A stretch of 40,656 nt of DNA from Streptomyces oryzae (GTDB taxonomy: Bacteria > Actinomycetota > Actinomycetes > Streptomycetales > Streptomycetaceae): positions 1 through 40,656 of the forward strand of contig NZ_JADKMA010000047.1 of NCBI RefSeq assembly GCF_017676365.1. The letters run 5' to 3'. Shown one piece after another: positions 16,167 through 24,304 of this stretch (its first letter is position 1; each line of letters starts with the position of its first letter). A program made the position numbers and the translations under genes. The notes under the pieces are model-generated. The model saw only the letters and a program-made list of their open reading frames with translations, was not told the DNA's origin and did not search any database.

Positions 16167-16856
16167 ATGGGCATCTTCGGCGACGTATGGGTCTGGCTCG
16201 CGACCGGCTCCCACTGGACGGGCGACGGCGGTGTCCTCCAACGCCTGGGCGAGCACATCTATCTGACGGGCGTGTGCCTGCTGCTCTCGTGCGCGATCGC
16301 GCTGCCGCTCGCACTGTGGCTGGGCCACGTGGGGCGGGGCGGCGCGCTGGCGGTGAACCTGTCGAACGCGGGGCGCGCGGTGCCCACCTTCGCGGTGCTG
16401 GTGCTGCTGTCGATGGGCCCGCTGGGCAAGTACGGCGACTGGGCGACGATCGTGGCGCTGGTGCTGTTCGCCCTGCCGCCACTGCTGACCAACGCCTACA
16501 CCGGAGTGCGCGAAGCCGACCGGGAGGTCGTCGAGGCGGCCCGCGGCATGGGGATGACGGGCCGGCAGCTGCTGCGCCAGGTCGAACTGCCGCTCGCGCT
16601 CCCGCTGATCATGACCGGGGTGCAGACCGCCGCCGTGCAGCTCGTCGCCACGGCGACGCTCGCCGCGCTGCCGGGCGGCGGCGGCCTCGGCCGGCTGATC
16701 ACCGCCGGGTTCGGCAACTACGACACGGCTCAGGTGGTCGCGGGCGCCCTGCTCGTCGCCGTCCTGGCGCTGCTGGTCGAGCGCACCCTCACCCTCGCCG
16801 AGCGGCTCCTGGACCCGATGCGGCGCCGCCCGGCGCGCCGCCCGACGTCCGTCTGA
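16167..16856 (+). CDS. OpuC-type ABC transporter permease, second subunit
   Basis: This 229-residue permease has about six transmembrane helices and the EAA-type loop VVEAARGMGMTGRQLLRQVE. It ends the channel domain with AALPGGGGLGRLITAGFGNYD, equivalent to the region in the first permease. Its start lies 4 bp after the preceding stop. It is expected to pair with that permease, and with two copies of the CBS-containing ATPase, to import a quaternary-amine osmolyte such as glycine betaine, choline or ectoine. The exact substrate is not evident. Confidence 0.9.
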   Translation: MGIFGDVWVWLATGSHWTGDGGVLQRLGEHIYLTGVCLLLSCAIALPLALWLGHVGRGGALAVNLSNAGRAVPTFAVLVLLSMGPLGKYGDWATIVALVLFALPPLLTNAYTGVREADREVVEAARGMGMTGRQLLRQVELPLALPLIMTGVQTAAVQLVATATLAALPGGGGLGRLITAGFGNYDTAQVVAGALLVAVLALLVERTLTLAERLLDPMRRRPARRPTSV

Positions 16857-16904
16857 CGGCCCCGGCCCGAACGACACCCGAACGACACCTGGACGAATGG
16901 ACGC

Positions 16905-17918
16905 ATGATGGCCCCCTCGCACACCACCCACCACACCGGCGCCACCCCGCACCGCACCGCCCCCACCCGGCGCAGAACCACCGGCCTGCGCGCCCTCGCC
17001 GCGGGCGGCACCGTCACCGCACTGGCCCTCTCGCTGGCCGCCTGCGGGGGCAGCGATCTGGAGGAGAAGGACGGCGGCGGGGGCGGCAAGGGCAGCCTGG
17101 TCGTGGGCTCGGCGCAGTTCACCGAGTCGAAGGTCCTCTCCCAGCTCTACGCCGGAGTGCTGAAGAAGGCGGGGTACAAGGCGTCCGTCAAGACGGTCAA
17201 GAACCGCGAGCTGTACGCCCCCGAGCTGGAGAAGGGCCGCATCGACGTCGTGCCGGAGTACGCCGCGACGATGGCCGAGTTCCTCAACGCCAAGAAGAAC
17301 GGCCCCAAGGCCGAGCCGGTCGCCTCCAACGACGCCGACGAGACCGTCGAGGCGCTGCGCAAGCTCGCCGGCCCGCGTGGGCTGAAGGTCCTGGAGGCGG
17401 GCAAGGCGGCGGACCAGAACGCGTTCGCCGTCTCCAAGGACTACGCCAAGAAGCACAAGCTCAAGACCCTCAGCGACCTGGGCAGGTCGAAGGAGCGCGT
17501 CACCATCGCAGCGGGTGACGAGTGCGAGACCCGCCCGTTCTGCCGCCCGGGCCTGGAGAAGACGTACGGGATCGACATCAAGGGCATCGACCCCAAGGGC
17601 GTCGGCTCCAGCCAGTCCAAGCAGGCCGTCAAGGACGGCAAGGACCAGCTGGTGCTGACGACCACCACGGACGCCACCCTGGAGCAGTTCGGCCTGGTAC
17701 TGCTCCAGGACGACAAGAAGCTGCAGAACGCGGACAACGTCGTGCCGGTCGTCAACGCGAAGGACGCGGGCGGCAAGAAGGTCGCGGAGGCGCTCGACAA
17801 ACTCAATCGCACCCTCACCACCAAGGACCTGACCGAGCTCAACCGCAAGGTGGACCAGGACCGTGAGAAGCCTGCGGATGTGGCCGAGGAGTACCTGAAG
17901 AGCAAGGGCCTCGCGTGA
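16905..17918 (+). CDS. OpuCC-type substrate-binding lipoprotein
   Basis: This 337-residue exported lipoprotein has a basic, His/Thr-rich N-region with a TRRRTTGLRAL stretch, a hydrophobic core and the lipobox LSLAAC, which would be cleaved and lipidated at Cys. Next is a Gly-rich spacer (DGGGGGKG). The mature domain carries the family signatures GSAQFTESKVLSQLYAGVLKK and GRIDVVPEYAATMAEFLN. It should deliver osmolyte to the two upstream permeases. The start is ATG 16905 or the adjacent ATG 16908, and the gap to the permease is 48 bp. Some related proteins bind ergothioneine or choline, so the ligand is open. Confidence 0.9.
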   Translation: MMAPSHTTHHTGATPHRTAPTRRRTTGLRALAAGGTVTALALSLAACGGSDLEEKDGGGGGKGSLVVGSAQFTESKVLSQLYAGVLKKAGYKASVKTVKNRELYAPELEKGRIDVVPEYAATMAEFLNAKKNGPKAEPVASNDADETVEALRKLAGPRGLKVLEAGKAADQNAFAVSKDYAKKHKLKTLSDLGRSKERVTIAAGDECETRPFCRPGLEKTYGIDIKGIDPKGVGSSQSKQAVKDGKDQLVLTTTTDATLEQFGLVLLQDDKKLQNADNVVPVVNAKDAGGKKVAEALDKLNRTLTTKDLTELNRKVDQDREKPADVAEEYLKSKGLA

Positions 17919-17969
17919 CACGGTTCGTCCGGTGTCATCCGCACAGCGAGGCACGGTAAATTCCCAGCC

Positions 17970-18881
17970 ATGCCACGTGGACGTCATCGCCATTCCCCGC
18001 CGCTGCACCGACGTCTCCCCCCGGTGTCGGTGGCGGTGGCCGCACTGGCCTGCGCCGGTGGCGCCTGGCTGATCGGTGAGCCGGGCGCCGCCGACTGGGA
18101 GACGGTCACGCTGCGCGCGCTCACCGCGGCAGCGGCGGCCGCCGCCGTCACCGGCGCCGTACTGCTGCGCCGCTGGGACCGTGCTGCGGGGAAAAAGGTC
18201 GGCGATCTCAAGGCGCAGCTGGCCAGCGCGGCATGGCGGGCCGAGGAGAAGCAGGCGGAGCTGGAGGGCGAGGCCGAGGAGCTGCGGGAGATCCGCGGCA
18301 AGCTGGACGGCAAGCTCCGCGAGAAGCGCGCCGAGCTGGCCAGGCTCCGCTCCGAACACGCCGACCTGCTGCGCCGCTACGCCAACGCCGAGACCGAGCG
18401 GGCCAGCGCGCTGGAGGGCCGCAGACTGCTGGAGCTGGAGGCGGGGAGCAGCGCCTCGGCCAAGGCCCTCACCACCACGGCCACCGACCACCGGCACAGC
18501 TCCGGGGCGCCGACCGCGCTGACCTACCGGCAGGCCAACGAGGCCCTCGACGCGCTCGCCCGCAGCGCGGTACGGCAGCGCACGGAGGAACGGCTGCGGG
18601 ACAGCCGGGCAGCCGCCGTCGTGCCACCGCAGGGCAGCCAGGAAGCCCGGCGGGACGACGCGAAGGAGACCAGCGGCCCCCGCAAGCCGGACGCACCCGA
18701 ACGCGAGACCGACCGGCCCGCCGCCGGAAAGCCGGCCTCCGACAAACCCGACGCCGCTCCCAAACCCGCCGGCTCGGAGCCGAACGGCGGCAGCGGCGGC
18801 AGCGGCGGCAGCGGCGGCAGCGACAGCGGTGGCTTCGACTTCTTCGGACGCAACAAGCGCAAGGCACGCTCCTCGTCCTGA
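17970..18881 (+). CDS. Membrane-anchored coiled-coil protein of unknown function
   Basis: This is a 303-residue protein. A basic N-terminus precedes two hydrophobic helices (residues ~18-36 and ~46-66), so the protein is likely membrane-bound. Then comes a long charged coiled coil (~75-155; AEEKQAELEGEAEELREIRG, ARLRSEHADLLRRYANAE). The rest is low-complexity: Lys/Pro/Asp-rich, a Gly-Gly-Ser repeat (GGSGGSGGSGGS), and a final basic motif FDFFGRNKRKARS that could contact a partner. I do not recognise a named family. It converges on the orphan nuoD gene across 45 bp. Confidence 0.75.
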   Translation: MPRGRHRHSPPLHRRLPPVSVAVAALACAGGAWLIGEPGAADWETVTLRALTAAAAAAAVTGAVLLRRWDRAAGKKVGDLKAQLASAAWRAEEKQAELEGEAEELREIRGKLDGKLREKRAELARLRSEHADLLRRYANAETERASALEGRRLLELEAGSSASAKALTTTATDHRHSSGAPTALTYRQANEALDALARSAVRQRTEERLRDSRAAAVVPPQGSQEARRDDAKETSGPRKPDAPERETDRPAAGKPASDKPDAAPKPAGSEPNGGSGGSGGSGGSDSGGFDFFGRNKRKARSSS

Positions 18882-18926
18882 CGGCCGGGTCGTCCTCAGG
18901 ACAAAGGAGCCGCCCGGGCCGGCCGG

Positions 18927-20075
18927 CTACTTGTCGATGTCGCCGACCACGAAGAAGAACGACCCCAGGATCGCCACCATGTCGGCGACCAGCGTGCCGG
19001 GCAGCAGCTCGGTCAGCGCCTGGATGTTGTTGAACGAGGCCGAGCGGAGCTTGAGCCGGTAGGGGGTCTTCTCGCCCTTGGAGACCAGGTAGTAGCCGTT
19101 GAGGCCGAGCGGGTTCTCCGTCCAGGTGTAGCTGGCGCCCTCGGGGGCCTTGAGCACCTTCGGCAGCCGCTGGTTGACCGGGCCTGCCGGCAGTTCGGCG
19201 AGCCGGTCCAGACAGGCGTCGGCCAGCTCCAGGGAGTTGTGCGTCTGGTCGAGCAGCACCTCGAACCGGGCCAGACAGTCGCCCTCCTGCCGGGTGACCA
19301 CCTTCAGCACGTCGGCCAGCTCCGCGTAGCCGAGATACGGCTCGTCGCGGCGCAGGTCGAAGTCGACCCCGGAGGCGCGGGCGATCGGCCCGCTGACTCC
19401 GTAGGCGTGCACCAGCTCGGGGCTCAGGACGCCGACGCCCCGGGTGCGGCCCCGGAAGATCTCGTTGCCGAGCACCAGCTTGTCGAAGGTGTCCATCCGG
19501 CTGCGTACGGCGGCCACCGCCTGCCGTGCCCGGTCCCGCCAGCCCGCCGGGAGGTCGTCCTTGAGGCCGCCGACCCGGTTGAACATGTAGTGCATCCGGC
19601 CGCCGGAGACCTCCTCCATCACGTTCTGGAGCTCTTCGCGCTCCCGGAACGAGTGGAAGACCGGTGTGATCCCGCCCAGCTCCAGCGGGTAGGAGCCCAG
19701 GAACATCAGATGGTTGAGCACCCGGTTCAGCTCCGCCAGCAGGGTGCGGGTCCACACCGCGCGTTCGGGCACCTCCATGCCGAGCATCCGCTCCACGCCG
19801 ATGACCACGCCCAGCTCGTTGGAGAACGCCGAGAGCCAGTCGTGGCGGTTGGCGAGCACGATGATCTGGCGGTAGTCACGCGCCTCGAAGAGCTTCTCCG
19901 CACCCCGGTGCATATAGCCGACCACCGGCTCGGCCCGCTCGATCCGCTCGCCGTCCAGGACCAGCCGCAGCCGCAGCACCCCGTGCGTGGACGGGTGCTG
20001 CGGGCCGATGTTGAGCACCATGTCGGTGCTCTCCGCGGCGCCGCCGATACCGACGGTCGTCTCCGTCTGCGTCAT
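18927..20075 (-). CDS. nuoD: Orphan NADH dehydrogenase subunit D (NuoD paralogue)
   Basis: This 382-residue homologue of the 49-kDa subunit of respiratory complex I would normally sit in the Q-module at the quinone-binding site. Recognisable blocks are [77 protein letters not shown] and the C-terminal [17 protein letters not shown]. No other nuo gene is in the window, so this is a solitary copy, probably additional to a complete nuo operon elsewhere. The block [11 protein letters not shown] has Trp where complex I subunits have the quinone-ligand Tyr (by my recollected alignment). The role could be in an alternative or partial complex. Confidence 0.88.
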   Translation of the reverse strand: MTQTETTVGIGGAAESTDMVLNIGPQHPSTHGVLRLRLVLDGERIERAEPVVGYMHRGAEKLFEARDYRQIIVLANRHDWLSAFSNELGVVIGVERMLGMEVPERAVWTRTLLAELNRVLNHLMFLGSYPLELGGITPVFHSFREREELQNVMEEVSGGRMHYMFNRVGGLKDDLPAGWRDRARQAVAAVRSRMDTFDKLVLGNEIFRGRTRGVGVLSPELVHAYGVSGPIARASGVDFDLRRDEPYLGYAELADVLKVVTRQEGDCLARFEVLLDQTHNSLELADACLDRLAELPAGPVNQRLPKVLKAPEGASYTWTENPLGLNGYYLVSKGEKTPYRLKLRSASFNNIQALTELLPGTLVADMVAILGSFFFVVGDIDK

Positions 20076-20107
20076 GCCGCCATCCTGTCAGCTTCCTCCT
20101 CCGCCGT

Positions 20108-20166
20108 GCCCCGAAGGGGCGCGGGAACCGTGCGGGCTCCCCGGGGGCACTCGAGCGCCCCCGGGG
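20108..20166. repeat. GC-rich palindromes in the nuoD/folP divergent gap
   Basis: GCCCC-GAA-GGGGC (20108-20120) followed by GCGGGA is the reverse complement of the terminal block of the repeat family seen at 10940-11135 and 37349. It is followed by CCCCGGGGGC (20139-20148) and GCCCCCGGGG (20157-20166), which pair over an 8-base loop. A regulatory role is not evident. Confidence 0.5.
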
Positions 20167-20211
20167 GCAGGGGTGCGCCGGAGGCGAAGGGTGGGCGCCT
20201 ACCCTGGGCCC

Positions 20212-21138
20212 ATGGGTGCGAGAACGCGTGGCCGCGTGGACGGCCTCCCCGAGTGGGACCGCTGCGCTGTGATGGGTGTGGTCAATGTGACCCCCGACTC
20301 GTTCTCGGACGGGGGGCGATGGTTCGACACCGAGGCCGCGATCAAGCACGGCATCGACCTGGTGGCCCAGGGCGCCGACCTGGTGGACGTGGGCGGCGAG
20401 TCCACCCGCCCCGGCGCCGCGCGGGTCAGCGAGGCCGAGGAGCTGCGCCGCGTGCTGCCGGTGGTCCGCGGGCTGGCGGGCGAGGGCGTCGTCGTGAGTG
20501 TCGACACCATGCGTGCCTCCGTGGCGGCGCAGGCCGTGGCCGCCGGGGCCGTACTGGTCAACGACGTCAGCGGCGGAAAGGCCGATCCGGAGATGGTGCC
20601 GGCCGTCGCCGAGGCGGGCGTCCCGTTCGTGGTGATGCACTGGCGCGGCCAGAGCATCGACATGAACAACCGCGCCGTCTACACCGACGTCGTCGGCGAG
20701 GTGCTGGCCGAGCTGACCGAGTCGGTGCGGCGCGCCATCGCGGGCGGCATCGACCCGGCCCGCATCGTCGTGGATCCCGGCCTGGGCTTCGCCAAGCGTG
20801 CCGAGCACGATCTCGCCCTCGTCGCGGCGCTCTCCCGGCTGCGCGCCGAGCTGGACCACCCGATGCTGGTCGCCGCCTCCCGCAAGCGATTCCTGGGCCG
20901 GGTGCTGGCCGACGACAAGGGCGCGCCCCCGCCGCCGGCCCGGGAGCGCGACGCCGCGACAGCCGCCGTCACCACCCTGGCGGCGCGCGAGGGCGCCTGG
21001 GCGGTACGGGTCCACGAGGTGCGGGCCAGCGCGGACGCGGTCCGCGTCGTACGGGCCGTCCAGTCGGCCGCCGAAGCGCTCCCCCACAGCCAGACCGAGC
21101 CCGAGACGAAGACCACAGAGACCGAGGCAGCGACGTGA
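20212..21138 (+). CDS. folP: Dihydropteroate synthase
   Basis: This 308-residue TIM-barrel enzyme condenses 6-hydroxymethyl-dihydropterin diphosphate with p-aminobenzoate; it is the sulfonamide target. Signatures are complete: MGVVNVTPDSFSDGG, the conserved loop VDVGGESTRPGA, NDVSGGKADPEM, VVDPGLGFAKRAEHD, LVAASRKRFLG and VRVHEVR. The start ATG 20212-20214 follows the GC palindromes; a leader of ~18 residues precedes the barrel. The last ~20 residues are acidic and low-complexity (EPETKTTETEAAT). It is the first gene of a rightward folate operon and its stop overlaps the next start by 4 bp. Confidence 0.95.
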   Translation: MGARTRGRVDGLPEWDRCAVMGVVNVTPDSFSDGGRWFDTEAAIKHGIDLVAQGADLVDVGGESTRPGAARVSEAEELRRVLPVVRGLAGEGVVVSVDTMRASVAAQAVAAGAVLVNDVSGGKADPEMVPAVAEAGVPFVVMHWRGQSIDMNNRAVYTDVVGEVLAELTESVRRAIAGGIDPARIVVDPGLGFAKRAEHDLALVAALSRLRAELDHPMLVAASRKRFLGRVLADDKGAPPPPARERDAATAAVTTLAAREGAWAVRVHEVRASADAVRVVRAVQSAAEALPHSQTEPETKTTETEAAT

Positions 21139-21671
21139 GCGGCGCCCGTACGGACATCGAGGCGGTCGAGGCCGCCAACACCGCCCTCTACGACGCGGTG
21201 GAGCGGGGCGACATCGAAGCCCTCTCCCGGCTGTGGCTGGGAGAGGACGCCGACGACCCGGACGACCCCGAGGGCGGCGAGGGCGAGCACGGCGTCCGCG
21301 TCGTCCACCCCGGCTGGCCGGTGCTCACCGGCCGCGGCGAAGTGCTCCGCTCGTATGCGCTGATCATGGCCAACACCGAGTACGTGCAGTTCTTCCTGAC
21401 CGACGTCGAGGTCTCCGTACTGGGCAACACGGCGCTGGTCAGCTGCACCGAGAACATCCTCAGCGGCGGCCCCGCCGAGGAGGACGGCTCCGCCGGGCCG
21501 CTGGTCGGCGGGATGGTGGTGGCCACCAATGTGTTCCGCCGCGCCGAGGAGGGCGAGTGGAAGCTGTGGTCGCACCACGGCTCCCCGATCCTGGTCGAGC
21601 GGGAGGACGAGGACGAGGACGGACCAGGCGACGGCGAGGGCGAGCTCGGTCAGGGCGACATCGAGCTGTAG
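21135..21671 (+). CDS. NTF2-like (SnoaL-type) protein
   Basis: This 178-residue small cone-shaped fold protein reads EAANTALYDAVERGDIEALS (helices at the N-terminus), VVHPGWPVLTGRGEVLRSYA (typical of the DUF4440/SnoaL-like group) and WKLWSHHGSPI at the last strand. The C-terminus is very acidic (EREDEDEDGPGDGEGE). It starts with a GTG overlapping the folP stop by 4 bp, so it is translationally coupled to folate synthesis. It does not match a known folate enzyme. A pterin-binding or dephosphorylation helper role is only a guess from context. Confidence 0.8.
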   Translation: MSGARTDIEAVEAANTALYDAVERGDIEALSRLWLGEDADDPDDPEGGEGEHGVRVVHPGWPVLTGRGEVLRSYALIMANTEYVQFFLTDVEVSVLGNTALVSCTENILSGGPAEEDGSAGPLVGGMVVATNVFRRAEEGEWKLWSHHGSPILVEREDEDEDGPGDGEGELGQGDIEL

Positions 21672-21860
21672 CCAACCCTCCCGGACCACCGCAAAATTCG
21701 CCGTTCCGCCCCTCGCCTTCTACAGGCCCCGAACGTCCCCCGACCCTCCGACCCGCACCCCCGGCCATCCGATCCGGCACAGTCCCGGGAATGCGCGAGT
21801 GCCGCCCGGTGCTGTGGGGTAGGCGGCGCCGCGAGCCACTGAGCACGCGGGTAGATTCGC

Positions 21861-21887
21861 CACGGTGCCGCCATCAGCAGCACCGTG
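21861..21887 (+). promoter_or_regulatory. Hairpin upstream of folB
   Basis: CACGGTGC (21861-21868) pairs with GCACCGTG (21880-21887) over an 11-base loop. It lies just after a TAGATT box (21852-21857) that could be a -10 element, and 33 bp before the folB start. The 248-bp gap 21672-21919 is otherwise featureless. The hairpin may mark a separate folB-folK-DUF3180 transcript. Confidence 0.35.
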
Positions 21888-21919
21888 CTCATGTTCGTAC
21901 GACCGACGGGAGTGATGGC

Positions 21920-22279
21920 GTGGATCGCGTCGCACTGCGCGGCCTCGCAGCGCGGGGGCATCACGGCGTGTTCGCGAGGGAACGCGAGGAGGGGCAGACC
22001 TTCGTCGTGGACCTCGACATGGGCCTCGACACGCGCCCGGCCGCCGAAGGCGACGACCTGTCCCGTACGGTCCATTACGGCGTCGTCGCGGAGGAGGTCG
22101 TCGCGGTCGTCGAGGGCGAACCGGTCGACCTGATCGAGACGCTCGCCCAGCGGATCGCCGACACCTGCCTGCGGCACGAGGCCGTACGGGAGGTCGAGGT
22201 GGTCGTCCACAAGCCGGAGGCGCCGATCGCCGTCCCCTTCGAAGACGTGACCATCACTATCAAGCGGAGTCGCGCATGA
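21920..22279 (+). CDS. folB: Dihydroneopterin aldolase
   Basis: This 119-residue enzyme cleaves dihydroneopterin to 6-hydroxymethyl-dihydropterin and glycolaldehyde. It shows GLAARGHHGVFAREREEGQ (active-site Glu region), VHYGVVAEEV (Tyr), PVDLIETLAQRIAD and the catalytic lysine in VVVHKPEAPI. The GTG at 21920 is chosen because GGGAG lies seven bases upstream and homology begins there. An in-frame extension upstream has no ribosome binding site. Its stop overlaps folK by 4 bp. Confidence 0.93.
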   Translation: MDRVALRGLAARGHHGVFAREREEGQTFVVDLDMGLDTRPAAEGDDLSRTVHYGVVAEEVVAVVEGEPVDLIETLAQRIADTCLRHEAVREVEVVVHKPEAPIAVPFEDVTITIKRSRA

Positions 22280-22872
22280 CGCCGAACAGTGACCCGACCG
22301 TACAGCCGGTGCCCGCCTCCGTCGTACAGCAGGTGGACGCCGCGGACACCACTCTGCACAACCCGAAGACCGCCGTCCTCTCGCTCGGCAGCAACCTCGG
22401 CAACCGGCTGGAGTCCCTGCAGAGCGCCGTCGACGCCCTGGCGGAAACCCCCGGGCTGAAGGTCACCGCCGTCTCGCCCGTCTACGAGACCGAGCCGTGG
22501 GGCGTCGATCCCGGCAGCCAGCCCTCGTACTTCAACGCGGTCGTCGTCGTACGGACCACTCTGCCGCCCGGCTCGCTGCTGGAACGCGGCCACGCCATCG
22601 AGGAGGCGCTGGAGCGGGTGCGCGAGGAGCGCTGGGGGCCGCGGCCCATCGACGTGGACATCGTCGCCTATCAGGGCGTCGTCTCCGAGGACCCGCAGCT
22701 CACCCTCCCCCACCCGCGGGCGCACGAGCGGGCCTTCGTCCTGGTGCCCTGGCACGACGTGGACCCCGGCGCCGAGGTCCCCGGCCACGGCCGGGTGGCG
22801 GAACTGCTGGACGCCCTCGGCACCGAGGGCATCACCGCCCGCCCGGACCTGGAACTCAGCCTGCACGCCTGA
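22276..22872 (+). CDS. folK: 2-amino-4-hydroxy-6-hydroxymethyldihydropteridine diphosphokinase
   Basis: HPPK transfers diphosphate from ATP to hydroxymethyl-dihydropterin, giving the FolP substrate. Motifs are LSLGSNLGNR, VYETEPWGV, ERWGPRPIDVDIV (metal-binding Asp-x-Asp) and LPHPRAHERAFVLVPW. At 198 residues it is slightly longer than usual because ~30 extra N-terminal residues precede the fold. It is translationally coupled to folB by a 4-bp overlap. Confidence 0.95.
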   Translation: MTPNSDPTVQPVPASVVQQVDAADTTLHNPKTAVLSLGSNLGNRLESLQSAVDALAETPGLKVTAVSPVYETEPWGVDPGSQPSYFNAVVVVRTTLPPGSLLERGHAIEEALERVREERWGPRPIDVDIVAYQGVVSEDPQLTLPHPRAHERAFVLVPWHDVDPGAEVPGHGRVAELLDALGTEGITARPDLELSLHA

Positions 22873-22924
22873 CCGTTGGCCCTCGTACGCCCCCTCCCTC
22901 CGGCGCCGACAAGGTGGAAGCCCC

Positions 22925-23416
22925 ATGAACCAACTCCGTATCCGCACCCTGGCGGCGCTCTTCGTCCTCGCCGGGGTGCTCTCGTGGGGCGGAGCACGGC
23001 TGTGGGACACACTGGGCACGCTGCCGGGGGTCCCCCTCGCCGCGCCCATCGTGCTCGGCGCGATCGCCGCCATCCTGCTGGCCACCGCGCTGTCGCTGCG
23101 CGCCCGGCTGAAGGCCCAGCGGGAGCGCGAGCCGGGCGCCGAGGGCGTCGACCCGATGCTGGCGGCCCGCGCCGTCCTCTTCGGCCAGGCCAGCGCCCTG
23201 GTCGCCGCCCTGGTCTCGGGCATCTACGGCGGCACCGGGCTCTTCCTCATCACCGAACGCGCCGACGTCCCGGCCCGCGCCACCCAAGCCCTCTACGCGG
23301 GCCTCTCCGTAGTCGCAGGCATCGCCGTCATAGCAGCCGCCATCCTCCTCGAACGCATCTGCCGCCTCCCGGAAGACGACGACGAGGACAACAACCCCCC
23401 GACCGCGGCGGCGTAA
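22925..23416 (+). CDS. DUF3180 membrane protein
   Basis: This 163-residue integral membrane protein has four predicted helices in two pairs (residues ~7-24 and ~40-58; ~80-98 and ~118-140), separated by a charged cytoplasmic loop (RLKAQREREPGAEG). It has a short acidic tail (EDDDEDNN). DUF3180 proteins follow folK in many Actinobacteria; their role is unknown. It ends 12 bp from the stop of the convergent pseudogene. Confidence 0.85.
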   Translation: MNQLRIRTLAALFVLAGVLSWGGARLWDTLGTLPGVPLAAPIVLGAIAAILLATALSLRARLKAQREREPGAEGVDPMLAARAVLFGQASALVAALVSGIYGGTGLFLITERADVPARATQALYAGLSVVAGIAVIAAAILLERICRLPEDDDEDNNPPTAAA

Positions 23417-23428
23417 CCCACGACCGGC

Positions 23429-24225
23429 TCAGCCCGCCCGGCACAGGTGGCCGTTCACCAAGAAGTGCTGACGTTCAAGGGTGAAGGTGTAAAGCGTGAA
23501 GGGTTTCGCGCCGGACGCGCGCCGGGGCTCTGCTGTCCGCACCCGTACCCACTCCCTCTCGTCCAGCGCAATCGGATGCCGTTCGGGGACGAACGTGCCC
23601 CGAGCAGCCCATTTGTCGATGACGCACAGGTGTGACGCCCTACCTGCGGACGCAGGCGTGAACCGTGCCCCGATTACGGCGGCCAACTCTCTGAGGAAGG
23701 GCACGTTTGCGCTGACCAGCGTCCTTCCGCGCCAGCGCGGCATGCGGCAGCCGTCGCCGTCCGCATAGCCGTCCAGGAAGCCGTCGAATGTCTCGCGGTC
23801 CCGCAGCACGACCCGCGGAAAACGCTGACGGAGACGGTGCGCGTCGCCTCCGACGTACTGGCAAACGAGGTCGGCCAGATAAGACGAAACCACCCGGACA
23901 CGGAAACCGGGCACGTCGCGTTCCAGAAAGCCGGAGGGCCGGGTCACCGCCTCCAACCGGGCGGGGAGGCGCCGGCGGAGTCGGCTGCTCGTACCCAGCC
24001 GCCCGGGGTGCCCAACAACTGATCAGGCGCAGCGACGAACTGCCCTGCCCCCGTGGTGACCGCGACGAGATCGCCCACCTTGCGGACGGCCACCGCCCGC
24101 ACCGCCGACCGGACCGATCGACTGCCGTCCAACGTCCATAACCGATCTCCGACGGTGACATCCCGGGCTCGCACCCGCCCGTGCTCCGCGTCGACGGTCT
24201 GCCTGCTTGGAAATCCGCCCCCCAT
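23429..24225 (-). pseudogene. Decayed Hint/LAGLIDADG homing endonuclease (intein-like)
   Basis: Two frames are needed. The first (24225 to 23944) reads like the N-terminal part of an intein Hint domain: VDAEHGRVRARDVTVGDRLW, then LVAVTTGAGQFVAAPDQLLG and TPGGWVRAA. The second (to 23429) continues with LPARLEAVTRPSG, VPGFRVRVVSSYLADL, a DOD-endonuclease motif FDGFLDGYADGDG, a DNA-binding middle, and a C-terminal Hint strand LERQHFLVNGH. The frames join at ~23950 with no room for the usual first LAGLIDADG motif, so an internal deletion caused the shift. Splicing residues are also gone. The N-terminal Cys is replaced (GFPSRQT), the block-B His is Gln, and the end is LCRAG instead of His-Asn. The first frame uses more A/T-ending codons than its neighbours. 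I see no flanking extein; it seems free-standing. Confidence 0.75.
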
Positions 24226-24250
24226 AACGCCCCCGCGTGCGTGCGATCTC

Positions 24251-24282
24251 AGTCCTGTCCCCTGACCGTAGAGGGCAGGACT
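24251..24282 (-). terminator. Hairpin downstream of folE
   Basis: AGTCCTG (24251-24257) pairs with CAGGACT (24276-24282), extended by CCC/GGG across a one-base bulge. It lies 22 bp beyond the folE stop and before the pseudogene, so it should end the folE transcript and leave the pseudogene untranscribed from folE. Confidence 0.6.
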
Positions 24283-24304
24283 GACACCGCCCCGCAGCTC
24301 CAGG

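Noticed and set aside
15939..18497. A very long leftward open frame opposite the OpuC operon
   Set aside because: Low-complexity Gln/Leu/Arg/Gly translation with no domains. The rightward genes there have clear permease and binding-protein motifs.
21791..21919. In-frame N-terminal extension of folB from an upstream ATG
   Set aside because: Basic, unconserved-looking residues, no ribosome binding site, and a hairpin in the middle. GTG 21920 has a good ribosome binding site at the start of homology.
23429..23956. An intact single-frame LAGLIDADG protein of 175 residues
   Set aside because: Its only start is a TTG in the middle of a conserved stretch (ARLEAVTRPSG), and the matching Hint N-terminal half lies upstream in another frame. 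A pseudogene fits better.
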